From the NCBI RefSeq assembly GCF_041146795.1, contig NC_135177.1, positions 1,169,060 to 1,233,059 on the forward strand: 64,000 bases of DNA. Reading direction: 5' to 3'. Made by a program: the position numbers and the translations under genes. Shown piece after piece: positions 22,545-35,400 of the stretch; position 1 is the stretch's first letter, and each line of letters starts with the position of its first letter. Source of the stretch: Maylandia zebra. Its lineage: Eukaryota > Chordata > Actinopteri > Cichliformes > Cichlidae. The notes beneath the pieces are model-generated. The model saw only the letters and a program-made list of their open reading frames with translations, was not told where the DNA came from and searched no databases.

Positions 22545-23544
22545 ACAAGTTGTTAGTTGTTTTGGAGGTTGTGCTGTTCAAGTTGTTTGACCTCCTACAT
22601 TGAACTCTTTGAAGACCGTGAGTATTCATGGAAACAGAAAAGCTATTTACAAAATGATTTACCAAGTAGGCACTCAAAAATTAAATTAATGTGAAATATT
22701 TTACCTTAAAACATTTAAGACAAATGTTTAAAAGATGTCTACATAGTTACAATGATAACTGGTGTTGTGGGCTGTCTCAGTGATTGGCACAGAGCTTAGA
22801 ACAGGCAAGTGGTTAACCAGTTTTTTGTATGGTACAGCACCTCATAATGAACACAAAACAAAATAGTAAAATGTAACAAGGGCTACATCTACCAAGGAGA
22901 AAACAGATTCCACTTCTTGAGGTGTGTGCCAGGCGGGCGCCAATAATTTTCATGTAAATCAAAAATAGGGCCATCAGATAAATCAGTGTGTTACTAATTA
23001 CACTGGAAAAAATAGAGGCTGGCTCTGGAGTTCCTGGAGCTTATTCACATTCTGTGAGCAACCAAAAAACTGTTTAGTGAGAGACTTCTTCAAGTATGCT
23101 ACAAGCCAGAAAGAAACGTGGTCATTCCTGCCAGCAGCCACCAACCTCCAGAACAACATGAGCTGATGGTTTCATCTCCACAATTTGTACAGTCTATCTA
23201 AACCACGTGTCAAAGTCAAGGCCTGCGGGCCACATCCGGCCCGGCATACATTTATATCCGGCCCGCAAGATCATTTTATATAGATGTACTATTATTGTTA
23301 TGCATGGCCCGGCGATATGAGGCGCTAATAATATACAAACTACAGATCCCATAATGCAGCGCTGAAGCCTCCTTGCTGACCGCTAGGCTAACTGGGAACA
23401 TTCCCGCGTCAATCAAGTCAAACTTCTGTTATTGCGAAGCTAGCCAATGGTGGAGAGAAAAGTTGATTCTGAATGACTGCAGCTGTAGTGAGCATCCGTT
23501 ATTCAAACATCAACAAAATATCTTACAACTAATGAACTTACCAT

Positions 23545-24537
23545 ATAGCACTTCAAAAACTTTAAGCCCTCGAAATTCCCGCTTTCCATGGCTCCCAACA
23601 AAGTTATATTGCCTGGAAAGAGCATTGTCCATAATGAAGGCCATCATTCTTCTTGTGGCTTCATCAACAGTGCTCCCTCTGATCTCTGCCACAACAGCAA
23701 CCTTAGGACACGCAAGGACAATAATTTTACTGACAGTAGTACCATCAGTCACACCTAAAAGAAAGCAAGCACAGCTACACAGTAATTAGGCTCTATAATA
23801 TTGATGCTAATTGACTGAGAAAGAGTTAGGTGTCAAAGTCAAACACTGTCTGATGTGAATGCAAAGAGCTAAATGATTCACCAAAAGTAATTTCTTAAGT
23901 TTTGGGTTTGGCATGGCACAACTTATAACTAGGTAATGTTTGGAGAAGTTATTTTATTAACAAAAATAGCAACTTTTGTTCAGCTCTCCTCCCACTCCTT
24001 CATTGCACTGACCATGTTCGAACAAACAGCAACTTTCCTTGATCATAACTGCTAGCATGAAACACAGACTGATTGAGGCATTAATCATTGAATATTGTTA
24101 TTACATCATTATTATTTACCACTTCTTTTAGGAAGACAGGGTCTGCCAGTTTTTGCCCCAGTGCTGCCACATCTGCTACTGTCCGGATGGGAAATACAGC
24201 ACCCTCGGGTAATACTGCAGCAACTGGTCCATCACGTTGTGTAAGGAGAGACTGTAGCATTCGACTGTGGACCCTCTGAGTGTCCTTAATGTCTTCCAGG
24301 AGGGTTAGAACACGTACAAACATGCTCGTACTGGTGGCTTGTAGAAGTTGTCTTGGAACTGGTTGTGAAACCACAGGTGAAGGAGTTGAGGGTTGTAGCG
24401 GCTGAACAAATGGATGAGTGATGTTCAGGAAGTGAGTTTCACTTGAACGTCTATTCTCCATTGCTGATGGTGGTGAGGTCTCTGGCTGTTCCACAGTGTT
24501 GTCCCAATCCTCATCAGAGCTCGACGGGATCACTGGC
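23545..24537 (-). pseudogene. DUF4806-domain protein of EnSpm-like element
   Basis: The first exon (24537-24120) starts after an acceptor 'gttttaag' and encodes VIPSSSDEDWDN, VLTLLEDIKDTQRVHSRMLQ, LPEGAVFPIRTVADVAALGQ and KLADPVFLKEV, ending at donor GTG/gtaaat. A second block near 23755-23545 encodes RGSTVDEATRRMMAFIMDNA and RQYNFVGSHGKREFRGLKVF, the C-terminal half of DUF4806. The link across the intron and the exact exon 2 start are uncertain. I see no start codon for exon 1, and upstream exons are unidentified. The function of DUF4806 is unknown. Its repeated pairing with transposases suggests an accessory role in transposition. Confidence 0.6.
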
Positions 24538-24789
24538 CTTAAAACAAACAAACAAACAAAATACAACAAACATACACACACAAATAAATAATAATCCAAA
24601 CACATAATTTAGGGTACTGGTTAGTCCTACAAACTAAAAACATTAATGTATATAATGGCATCAAAAAAAGTCTAAAACAGATTTTTAAAAGTCAACAAGT
24701 TATAAAGCGCTATTTTGAAATCATATCTGAACCTGATGAGCAGCAAGGGTCTGCTAAAGAAACTGTCAGGTTTTTTTTTTCTTATACTC

Positions 24790-25916
24790 TCAATAATAAA
24801 TTTTTGCTTTTAAGGTGTTTTCAACATAATTACCTCCTTTTCCGCTTCCCTTTCCCAATCTGCTTCCAGAATCCAAATAAATTCCACCAAGGAAGGTTTC
24901 TAATGGGAAGCAGGAAATGCTGTCTAAAGGGCCAAACTTCCGTACATCTTGAGCTAGGTGTATTAAAGAATGTATATTATAACCAACAAAGTCAAGACCA
25001 TAAATCAAAGCAAAATCTTTCACAAACTGCTTCAAAACATCCTCTGCATAATCACAGTCAGTTATCAATATACAAATCAGGACTTAGAAGAATTCTTGTA
25101 GATACAGATAAGGCAAGGCAAGGCAAGGCAAATTTATTTGTATAGCACAATTCAACAACAAGGTGATTCAAAGTGCTTTACAGAGACATTAGAAACAAAA
25201 ACAAATAAAAAGCATGATTTAAAATTGATTAAAACAAGCAAACAAACAAACTAACTAAACACACACATTTCACACCTGTTCGCGCGATCTGAACCCTTAT
25301 CGTAAGGGGAGCTACCAGTCCTTCTGTGGACGAGCTACTTTCTATTTTAAATTCCCTGAATTTAAAATACTCTCTAGACCCAGTCTAGACCCAGCTGGGG
25401 AGCTACCCAGAGCTCTAAACCCACTTAACAAACAAACAAACAAACAAAACAGTATATAAAATCAAAACAGATAAAATCAGAACAGTAGATAAAATCAGTA
25501 GTTAATGTAAGTTTTGAAATTTAAGCTTAACAAACAAACAAAACAGTATATAAAATCAAAACAGATAAAATCAGAAATAGATAAGATCAGTAGTTAGTGT
25601 AAGTTTTGAAATTTAAGCTTAAAAGTGTGGATTTGGTGCTTTATTCAAATAACAGTATAAAGTATCTATACATTTGGCTTGGTATATTATTCAGTAGAAC
25701 TGGGCTTGTGTAAAGCAAAACTTGTCTCAATTCAGTTGCTTTCTGCGTGGTAATTTCTTGAGAGACCTTGGTTTCCTTGCAAAACTTTAAGGAAGATATT
25801 GCCTGACAGAAACCATGAATGCTGAAATCAGTTAGAATTTGCATAGACTGTCTGCATTTTCGGGGACTTTTTAACCAAAGATAAATAAGCTTGCGCATTA
25901 CCCCCATATCCCACAC
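24790..25916 (-). pseudogene. EnSpm-like transposase C-terminal fragments
   Basis: The block at 25916-25641 contains FSIHGFCQAISSL, then KATELRQVLLYTSPVLLNN and MYRYFILLFE. The block at 25068-24790 contains ITDCDYAEDVLKQFVKDFAL, GYNIHSLIHLAQDV and FGPLDSISCFPLETFLGG. The 'YNIHSLIHLAQDV..FGPLD..SCFP' pattern resembles the C-terminal region of animal EnSpm/CACTA-type transposases (related to DUF4218 of plant CACTA). A LINE tail sits between the two blocks. Catalytic N-terminal parts were not found in 26000-28600, so the copy is probably defective. Confidence 0.5.
25107..25625 (-). mobile_element. LINE tail (L2-like) with internal duplication
   Basis: On the minus strand the end reads 'aaagcactttgaatcacctt', 'gtgctatacaaata' and a (gcctt)n terminus, the classical L2-type fish LINE or SINE tail. 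The block from about 25437 to 25622 consists of two near-identical about 93-bp units ('cagtatataaaatcaaaac ... aaatttaagctta'). A shorter copy is at 32091-32315. Confidence 0.7.
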
Positions 25917-28620
25917 CCAGCTCGTTCAAAGTGACACCCCAACCTGGTGCTCTTTGTTGGCCATAGCACAAAGTTTCATCAGTCCTTTAGTCAACAGAAA
26001 TTTCATGATAACATAATCTTTAGCATGTTCATCGCAATCGTAGTGCTCTTCCTCAAGTGTTTTATTCTCAAAAGAATCAGAGTACAATATTAAGTCCTGA
26101 TGATGCTCTGACTCATTTTACTGTGAAACGAAACTAAAATGTTCAACAACTTTCTGAGCTCTTTGTCCTCTGAGATTGCTCCATTGCTTTCTGAAAGACA
26201 GCTCACAGATTCTGAAGCTCCGGGTTTCATCACTCTCCAATCAAAATTCAAAATTAACTGAACCAGCAGCAAAAGAAGATCCAAACTACGCTTCACATTT
26301 GATAAATACTGTCATTAATTCCCTCTTCCTGTCTTGTTTACACCACGATTGAAAAAACAAAACAAAACATCATACTTCTTGCACAGCTCTCTCGTAGTAT
26401 ACTTCAAGAAAAGTTTCCCCATCTGAAATATGTTTTCCACATTATTCCCTTGCTTATTATACATCAGTGTACAGTTGTGCTTAGCGCTGTTGTCAGTTGT
26501 TTTTTGTGCCAAATTATGCCAAATTGCAAAAAACTCACCTTGTTCACTAATAAAACCTCTAAAAAAATTTTCTGTAACTTTGTTCTGCTTTACTTCAGCA
26601 GCATCAGGTAATGTTCATATATTGATTCATGGTTTTCTTCAGTTTTTGTTCAACTGCAGAATATTTCTAAGGCTATCTGATTTAAAAAGCCACTCCAGGA
26701 AAATCTCCTTTTTTCTGTGTTTTATCCTCAGTTACTTTGGCATAAAGACATCTGCTGTGATGCTTACACCAGCCTTAAAAGCTGTTGTATTACAATAAAA
26801 GACCCTGACATCACTTTATAAAGTAACAATTCTAATTGTTACAAACTCAAAAAAAGATTCCTACTAGTATATTTCTGGCATGCATCAAATTTTAAATAGA
26901 AATGAATTTTGAAATATACACTGCTTCTTATGTCAAAGTCTGTAAAAATAAAGAAAGAAAGAAACCACACATAACCTTGCTACTATTCACTCCACTGTCC
27001 AACAGCAAAATCAAACCAATATACAGATATTAATAACATATTATTGTAATAGTGTGACTATGCAATTTATAAGTAGCCATAGTCATAATCAAAACAACAA
27101 ACATCTCAAGTTTTGAGATAATTGCAAACCTTCCTGGCCAATAACCACACAAGCTGTCCATGCAGGAAGGCTGATAAAGGAGCATGCACAAAATTCAAAC
27201 AAATTTAAGCCATAATGAAACAAATTAAAATAACAGTGCGCATGCACAAATAAGGCATCAGACAAACACTTAAAGATCACAGATCTTTAGGACCACATCC
27301 AAAGAGCAATTGCTTTTCTTTTTTATAAATAAATATTGTGTAGATTCTAGCCAAATATACATTACAAAAGGAAAAAAGGAGGGCCACAGCAATCATAGTA
27401 AAAGGAGTTAGACCGACCAGTTCTGCTTAAATAATCAGTTTCCCTCATGTACAGAGCTTGCACAACAGTAAGAGGCAGATTCTTGAGTCAGTACAGTATT
27501 TCTGATGAAGTTCTCACTAAAACAACTACACATATAAAGTTGCATACTAAAGTGTGTATAAAAAAAAAACCCAAACAAATCAAGAATACCTATATTTTCT
27601 TTTTTGCTTTTTCTGGAAAAATGAGAACAATGGCAAGAAAAATGATGATGTCTTCTACAGAAATAGAGTGCTCACTGATCTGCCTCTCTGACTGCTGTGC
27701 ATGCTCCTGACACAGGGGCAAAAGCTGGGGACTAGTTGCTCATGGCCATGGCCTACCCTCCTCACTTAGCCGTGAGGAATGAAGCTAATAAAGACAACAC
27801 CAAAGCAATTTTGGTTGCTCTGATAGTGAAAATACCCTCCATATTCCTCCTAAAAAACTAGAACTTTGTTAAATTGGTCTAATACAGTCCTTTATTAATA
27901 CTAATCATAGAGAAAAACCAAGATAATGTTTAAGTACAACTTGATGTTAAGTACACGCAGTAATTAATTTTGGTGCTAGTTAAGCAGTATACAGGACACC
28001 AGAAAATGCTTTCAAACTGTGAAAATTGGCTAAATCCAACACTACCTAAAAATTTAAACTAGCTTAGCCTTGCGTGAGTGCTAGGAAAAAGTTCGCCAGC
28101 ACTTGTGCCATACATTACTTTGCAGCATCATAACTTTGTAAACATTTCATTTATACTTAGGGATTCAAATTAAGTCAAAAAGTTCTTACCGTTAGTGCAG
28201 AAAATAAGTCCGTAGCTCAAAGATGAACTTAATCCAAAAATTGCCAGCTTAACTGTCAGCTTTGTCCAAGGGCACGAAATGAAGAATGTTCCAGAATGGG
28301 GGGACGGGTCTGAGAAAACCTCGTGATATTTCATGAAATAACGCGAGATTTCGAAAAGCACTCCTACATGGAGTGAAATTTTTTCCCCACTCAAATGTAA
28401 AACCATTAGTTTTATTTTATTAAGCGTCTTACAATTTTAAGTCACATCTGTTCTTTGTGTTTCACTTATATTAATATATTTTATATGTATATTTTGTTAT
28501 TAATTAAATATACATATGCTGCCTCTGGCATAATTTATTATCAGTTATTTCATCTTAATTCATGTTTATACTTACACATGACTAATAATTATACTTAACT
28601 AAGATCGTTAAACTCAGTTG
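25917..28620. other. EnSpm-like interior, little recognised
   Basis: A minus-strand frame near 26100-25925 (SEHHQDLILYS, EEEHYDCDEHAKDY) may be a further transposase exon, but I could not confirm it. The rest is AT-rich with no clear gene. Confidence 0.3.
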
Positions 28621-29100
28621 CCTGTTCATGCAACTTCCCATATGTTACCCATATGGTGCCCATAGAACATAGCCCATCTGGGCTGGCTCAAGTGGGTCCT
28701 ACTTGGCTAACCCAGGTGGGTCCCAGATTGGATGCCCATTGTAAGCCCATCCCCACTTGGAACCCCCATAGCCCATGTGGGGCCCACATACTGGTGTTTA
28801 CTGGGATCCCTCTGCAAGATATCTCACTATTTTTGACTTTTCTGAGCCTGTCAAGTCCTTCTTTTGACCCATTTTGCCAAAAGAAAGGACGTTGCCTAAT
28901 AATTATGCACACCTGATATAGGGTGTTGATGTCATTAGACCACACCCCTTCTCATTACAGAGTTGCACATCACCTAATATGCTTAATTGGTAGTAGGCTT
29001 TCAAGCCTATACAGCTTGGAGTAAGACAACATGCATGGAGAGGATGATGTGGACAAAATACTCATTTGCCTAATAATTCTGCACTCCCTGTATATACCAC

Positions 29101-29281
29101 ACACACACACACATTCACTAACTACATTCACACACATTCATACTCCGATGGACGCATCAGAGAGCAACTTGGGGTTAGTATCTTTCCCAAGGATAGTTGA
29201 CATGAAGACTGGAGGAGCCAGGAATCGAACCATCATCCTTCCGATCAGTACGTGACCTGCTCTACCTCCTGAGCTACACCC
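29101..29281 (-). mobile_element. SINE head fragment, tRNA-derived
   Basis: On the minus strand it reads gggtgtagctcaggaggtag, a B-box-like 'ggttcgattcc', 'ccttgggaaagatactaacc', then a CA-rich tail. The LINE-type tail is missing. It faces the SINE at 19216-19540 tail to tail, with the Tc1 element between. Confidence 0.7.
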
Positions 29282-30019
29282 ATCATGGGTGATGGGGTGG
29301 CTGGGGCTCTCTTCAGCTCTTCCTAGGCTTCCCAGGAGGGTAGCATGGATGCCCCTCCGGTGGTCATCCTTGGGCTCTCAGGCTCTGGGGCCTCTGGATG
29401 TCTGGGGCTTGGATCTCCTCCATGCCTGCTTCATGCACTGGGGGATGGGGCCATGGCTCCCTACACCCTCTAGCAGATCGTTACATGGAGAAACCTTTAG
29501 AATACTAGCGCACTCATCCACACAGGTGTGCACGCGGGTGTTCACTGTCCACAGACATAATCTACAGTACATCTTTCTTGGCTGCTAAAGCACATTGTGT
29601 GCTGTCGGTCATGCATACTGCACAACAACATTCAATATTTAGTATTTATGGATATTTACACCTAGCTAGATTAATGCAATGGTGCTGTGTTTATTATTTT
29701 TGGTCTTTTTTTTCTTCTTTTTTTTCTCTCCACAGGTGATCCGGGAGATTTATTTTTTTTAAGTGCCCTTTCTTATTGTCCCTCTCCCCCTCTGTTTTTC
29801 TTTTCCTTCATCTTTCTTTCTCCCTTTCCTATCCCCCAGCCATGTCTGTCCCATCTGTAACAACTGAAAATAAAAACAAATAATAAAAACAAAGGTCGAT
29901 CAAGTGGACCATTACGGCAAGGCCATGATGATCCACTTGGTAAAGTAAATCCGTTGGGCATCTTTGTTGTCCTTCAGACAACAATTCTGCTAAAGAACCA
30001 AACGGCACAGGCAAAAAAT
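29282..30019 (+). repeat. Dispersed retroposon-like repeat, copy 2
   Basis: This is the second copy of the family at 1-1018, in the same orientation, ending in an (aat)n/A-rich tail. It shares the 'ctctggatgtctggggct', 'cagcaatatttagtatttat'-like and 'aaatccgttgggcatctttg' blocks. No coding frame is visible. Confidence 0.55.
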
Positions 30020-31463
30020 AATAATAATAAAATACTATATTGCTTATTGCAACTTATTTGCTCATTTCCCTTACACGCACTGAACTTGAGTGATATTGGT
30101 GTTGACCAAAACATCATCATCATCTCCACTAATTCCTTATGATGTGAAGGAGCAGCACCTGTATTCTCAGCCTCTCTGGAACTACTCTTCCTAGCTCTAA
30201 TAGTCTAGTCTAATAGCAGGAAGCTCATTTCCACTGCTTGTTTCCTTAATTATGTTCCTTGGGTCACTATCCAAAGCTCATGGCAAAGGTCATAAATCTT
30301 TAGAGGGAATCAGGACATTGACAACCTGACCTTAATGCTTAGCTTCTTTTTAATGGAATAGACTAGTATATCACATCAGATCAACTTTCTCCCCCACATG
30401 GACAATCCCCTGACATACCTGTAAAGCTCTAAATGAGGTAATAACTCAAGTAAAGCAGTAAGCAATTTTCACCTTTGAACACTGAACTATAATTCTGCCA
30501 GAGAACTATGACCTAGACTTGGAGCTTCTATCTGTCGTCCTATCCACTTCAAATTCTGCTGAGAAAAAACATGCAAATTGGAGATCATCAATAAATGTTG
30601 AATATAAGCCAATGAAAACCCTTTATCATCAATAAACAGAGATGTGATACATTAAACATTAAAGCCAGCACCCTCTGTCCCTCCACTGCATGCAGAAATT
30701 CTGTTCAAACATTAATTAACAGAAATAGGTAACAAAGGCTTAACAGAGTCTAACACTCATCAGAAGAGGAATGAATCTGAGTTAATACACTGATTCCTTG
30801 AATCCAACAGAATGTATATGGAAGTGTAGGCTGGCTGTAAAAGTGAAAATGAAGCTGTAAAACTGCTGAAGGAAAAGGTGCTTTTATTTTGTGTTAGTGC
30901 TTGCATTTTCAGTAGGTTTACGTTTTCTTTCTCCCTTACAATGAGCAAAACAGATTTATCTATGTGTGAGGACTATAAATGGTGCTGTGCTAATTGGATG
31001 ATGAAGCAGTGGAAAATGTAGGTTGCTGCTAAACATGTCAAAGATGTTTTTGTTTTCCTGTGGGGCAAAATTAGTTTTCCTCAAATCTATCATCCATGCA
31101 AATTAATTATTTTCTCAAAACATTAAGCCATGATTCAAATACATTAAAAAATCAATGCCAATAATTATTTAAATCGCTCCACCATCAGAGTTGTTTAAGT
31201 GTGATGGGAAGTGTGAAATCCAAAATAAATGATTTCAGTGTGTGGTGATGTAAAAGGAGTTGGGAACAATGTACCAATTTTTCTCAACAGTATTTTTGAA
31301 CTTAAAAGCAATATTTATAATATGATTTTCTTGATCTCTTTCTGTCTGGTTTTCTGAAGATTCCTAGTCCATGCCCCATAAAATCAAAGCCTTGAGTAAC
31401 ACAATTCTGCATGAAACTTTAATCCACGGGCTACAGGCCAGACTGGGGTTATTTCAACTTACT
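30020..31463. other. Intergenic, nothing recognised
   Basis: AT-rich sequence. I see no coding frame, terminus or RNA gene that I can support. Confidence 0.4.
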
Positions 31464-31645
31464 AACTTTGTCAGGGTTCCTGGGTCGTTCACCCAGTGTT
31501 TTCCGTTTTGTCATGTTCAGTTTATTTTCACATCTATGTTTTCTGTGCCAGCATACCGCATGCGTATTGTGTTCCAGTTATTTCCATGTATCATTAGTCA
31601 GACTAAGTTCAGCTGCGTACCCACCGGTTTCTAATCATTCATCAC

Positions 31646-31889
31646 TGATAGGTTTGTAGCTTGAACCTATTCGCTGGAACGTTGAAGGCAATATAATTAC
31701 ACAGCAAGCAAGACACAAGTAGGCAAAGTTCTTCATGTTTCTCGTGCACGGGAGAGAACCGGACAAACGCCGTTCCTTCGCTTGACCCCAGTTGCTCTCG
31801 TCCGTCCTCCCGTAACACTGCTCTTTTATTGAGGTTACATGAATATGCATAAGTTCATTAACATATGACGTCTACATACACACAAAGAG

Positions 31890-31926
<37 letters not shown>

Positions 31927-32465
31927 GTCAGAGTGTGACCCCATAAATGACTTCCCTAAACCTGCTGGTCTGGAAGTCCAACAGTTCATCTAAACAAAAG
32001 GCACTTAGCCTAAAACAGATATAGCCACGTTTATCCTACCATAAAACAATAAAACAAGGTACGACCTCTTCTCATGCTCCCAGGATGTAGGCAAGGCAAG
32101 GCAAGTTTATTTGTATAGCACAATTCAACAACAAGGTGATTCAAAGTGCTTTATAGAGACATTAGAAACAAAAACAAATAAAAAGCATGATTTAAAATTG
32201 ATTAAAACAAGCAAACAAACAAACTAATTAACAAACAAACACAACAGTATATAAAATCAAAACAGATAAAATCAGAACAATAGATAAAATCAGTAGTTAA
32301 ATGTAAGTTTTGAAGGTGTGCATTCCAGTGTGGAATACACACCAAGCCTTTGCAGCCTGTTAAAGATCACACATCCTATCACTACACAATTGATTATACA
32401 CCTCTAAGCATATATGGTTAAATATTTGTAAGCATAAATGACAATCAACAATACAAAACCTAACA
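31646..32465 (-). repeat. 3' LTR of element A
   Basis: Minus-strand LTR with a GT microsatellite (31894-31923), a polyadenylation signal (AATAAA on the minus strand near 31828) and an inverted 'gtgtgcattcca/tggaatacacac' hairpin. A 225-bp LINE tail is inserted at 32091-32315. The polypurine tract next to it fixes it as the 3' LTR. Confidence 0.82.
32091..32315 (-). mobile_element. L2-like LINE tail inside LTR
   Basis: It is absent from the partner LTR, where 'gatgtag' joins 'gtgtgc' directly. It ends in (gcctt)n on the minus strand, like 25107-25625. No clear target duplication was seen. Confidence 0.75.
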
Positions 32466-32477
32466 TTCCCCCATTTT
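32466..32477 (-). promoter_or_regulatory. Polypurine tract of element A
   Basis: On the minus strand, aaaaatgggggaa lies directly before the LTR start TGTTAGG. This is the expected plus-strand primer of reverse transcription, and it fixes the element's orientation. Confidence 0.7.
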
Positions 32478-35400
32478 TGACCTTTATGCTAGAAAAGTTC
32501 CCAGTTATGAATACCTCATGTCTGACAGTTTCAATGCAAACATTTTTATACTCAGCATATGTCAATCACCCTAAATTACTGTAAAAGTACACAGTTTAAC
32601 AAATGTATTAGCAGTTATCCCATTCATCATTGATCTCATCCAATGGCACTATGCACCCTACGAGCAAACAAATGAACTGTTAATTTAATAGTTAAAATAA
32701 GAAAGTAACATTTTCAAAAACATCTCAGCTTTGCAGTGATCACTCATCATCTGTGCAGAGTGGTTTTAGTTCTGCAGGGTGTCATAAATGTCTCTTCCAG
32801 TTGTTTCCATCACTGTCCATGGGACCAGAGTCCAAATGTATGTAGAATAAACATTCAAACATACCAGTTGGTTTTGTTGTTTGTCACCATGGGTCTCAGC
32901 TTATCGTGAAAGCTGCAGACCTGTCAGCACTCAAGTTTTATGGCCTCTACCAACCCCCATCACCTCACTTCAGGCCTTCGTCCTGCGAGGGGGATACTTA
33001 TGACTCTTCCATTGTCCACGCTCTGCAGAAAAACCCCTCTGTGGAAAGGGTGCTGGGTTCAGTTATCTTACTGCTGTTGTAATCCCAGCAGCCTTCAGAG
33101 TGTCATCGTATGCACAATATAGTGACACAGCATTAGGTGATGTTCATAGGAAACTGCTGTCATCACCACCATAGCTTCTGGTTCCTGTGCTTTCACAGAA
33201 TCATGATGCCATCCTTAGACTCCCTCTGCGATGTCGATGGAGCTTGGCACGTTCCCCTCATCCTTCAGGTGCCCGTCTGTTGTCCACAATCTCCTCTGTT
33301 GGCCTCTGGAAAGCCCCAACTTCTATTTGGAGAGCATGTCAACAATCATCAAACCACATTCTTTAGTTCAGTGAACTTCACTTATAGGCCATCAAAGCCT
33401 CATCTGAACATGGATGCACCACTTGCATAGGTTTAATACCTGTAAATAAACGGTTAATCACACAAATCACTGCAACAATAATAAAAAACATTGTTTAATA
33501 TTAATCCTGGACCCCTCCTCTTGACGCATGGACACTCCCACGCGTCAACTCATCAAAACCAGATTCCTGTTTTAAAGAAAAAGGTTAGCTAGATCATGTC
33601 CCAGGCAACATCAGGGTGTCTCCGCTGGAGTAGCTCTGTAACCCTGCAATAAAAGATGTTAGCGTGTTTTGCACATTAAGTTTGCTTAACACCTGGCTCT
33701 GCCAGGAGCCTGCATACACACCATCATGGCCTGGAAAACAAGATCTGGAAGTAAAATCAAACTTCACACTTGTAAACAATTGTATCATAAAAGTAATAAA
33801 TCATTCAACATCAGCAAGACAAGTGCCATGTGCAGGTTTTCTGAAATCAGTAAACTACAATTATTACCCTAATTTGCCTCAGACATGGATCATCCCATGT
33901 ACTCAGTCAACATTAATGTAATCGGTGACTTCCCTTAAGCAAAGTCACTCCACTCATATATTACTATGGGCTCAAAGTGGCCAGCTAATGAGCCCATATT
34001 CAACTATTCCATAAACACTGCATCTCTTATTTGTTTTTGTCATGACCCTGTGCCTTCTCGGCTGACTCTGTATGGCTACAAGTGTTTTTGTTGTGCTGCA
34101 TCTCCCTCTCTCCCCTTCCGCGCACAGCGCTCTACCGGGGCGGAGTCATGACGGCTCCAGCCCCTGGCTCGGACACCTGCAAACAATCATCTCACTCACT
34201 TCTTAAGGCGGCTGCTGAGAGTGCTTCCTCGCTGGATTATTGTGTAACACTCGTCAGTGTCATCACCTATCTGAGCCTTTTTCCGAGTTTCTGTCGTGCC
34301 ACTACTTACCTGCCTTTCCTCTCTGTGCCAGATTTCTCGCCAGCCTGAGGACCGCCGTTCGGTGACCTAAAGACCGGAGCCCGAGCTACCTGAGCTTCAG
34401 TGGATTGTGTATATAGCCGTTCCCTTCCCGTGCCTGTGTTCCCCGGAGACCCTCTTCCTGTGCCCCCTCACTTGTATATACCCGCACCTGGTGTCTACGT
34501 GTAAATAAAATTGTGAACCTTAGTGACGGTCTGCCTCCGAGTCTCTCCTGAGCCTGACAGTTTTTCTCATGTCACTTGTCCGCTTCTGCTGAATCTTCTA
34601 CATGCATTCTTAAAAAAAAAAAAAAACATTAGCAATACACATTGACCGTGGTCAGACGCAGGTCGACAGGTTCCAGAGGTGCCATAAAAAGACCATAAAG
34701 TTAGCCATCCATAGCTGTGGAAAGAAGTGACACTAGTTTTCAACACAGGAAATTTCTCACATGTTATTCACATTATCAAAGTAACCTTCACATTTCCCCA
34801 TCAACACAGTGCAACAGCATCACCACTCATAACCTGTAAACACAGTTTTCTTCACACATAAACCCAGAAATCCTGTAGTAGAAAAAACATCAACCAGTTG
34901 TCCTGGTATAAATCGCATCATCAAGTCACATGAAGAACTGTAATGCTGTAGAAAAGAAAATGCAAATGTTAGCGCTGCGCAGGTGTGTACACACTTTCTC
35001 ACAGTGATCTCTATGAGCAACACAAGGTAGTGAATAACACCCCTGGTAGATGCACAGACACAGAAAGTGGCACCTAAAAGGTTAAATGATCACGCAACCT
35101 CGAATGTTGCCGTCATCTTTCTGCTCCTGTAAAAGGAAACACACATAGATTCATCTGCACCTTTGTCAGGTGGGGGTTAACTTCGCACAGTTGTGTTACA
35201 TCAGTAAAGTCTTGACAGCTTTTGTCAGCTTTTACCAGTCAGTTTTTTTTCCTTTCACTCACTCATTCATTCATACATTCATTCTTTCTTTCTTTGCTGA
35301 TAGTGGAATCGATTGTCGCATTACATTTCCACTCTCAGCAAAATGACGTCATTTCAAAAAGAAAAAGAAGAACTTTAGATCGGATTACCTCGCTGAATCC

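Larger units (their letters stand above)
21739..28805 (-). mobile_element. EnSpm/CACTA-like transposon
   Basis: The termini are CCCAGTcAACACacaTATGTG on the left and the inverse CCCAGTaAACACcagTATGTG on the right, with AT on both outer sides. Excision restores the Tc1 sequence 'gctgcatccctctgc', so the duplication is 2 bases. Subterminal 'tggggcccacttgggt' repeats lie at both ends. On the minus strand it carries transposase fragments (24790-25916) and a DUF4806-type gene (23545-24537), the two-gene content I associate with animal EnSpm elements. It also contains a diverged hAT-like block ('gtcaaggcctgcgggccaca', 23215-23430) and a LINE tail (25107-25625). Confidence 0.62.
19920..28872 (-). 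pseudogene. Tc1-type transposase, split in three
   Basis: Reading down the minus strand: a start at 28872 with MGQKKDLTGSEKSKIVRYLA, broken by the EnSpm-like element. It then continues (21736-21410) with SLKIAKLLKRDHRTIKRFI, a helix-turn-helix. After the Penelope fragment it resumes (20542-19920) with SKVLWTDEMRVSL, FMQDNAPSH and SPDLNPIENLW. The acids of the DDE triad are the D of WTDE, the D of MQDN and the E of NPIE, with 37 residues between the last two (DD37E, as in TRT-type elements). The frame ends KKGGYIGR at 19920. No stop or frameshift was seen in the three parts, so the gene was probably intact when interrupted. It binds and cuts the TIRs in intact elements. Confidence 0.85.
19594..29090 (-). 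mobile_element. Tc1/mariner (TRT-like) transposon, nested
   Basis: The inverted ends read gggagtgcagaattattagg on the left and the matching inverse at 29065-29090, between 'tata' flanks consistent with a TA target. The element is about 1.56 kb once the Penelope fragment (20543-21395 plus one duplication) and the EnSpm-like element (21739-28805) are removed. Its transposase is the only gene. The ends are well conserved, so it could still be mobilised in trans if its nested cargo allowed. Confidence 0.88.
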
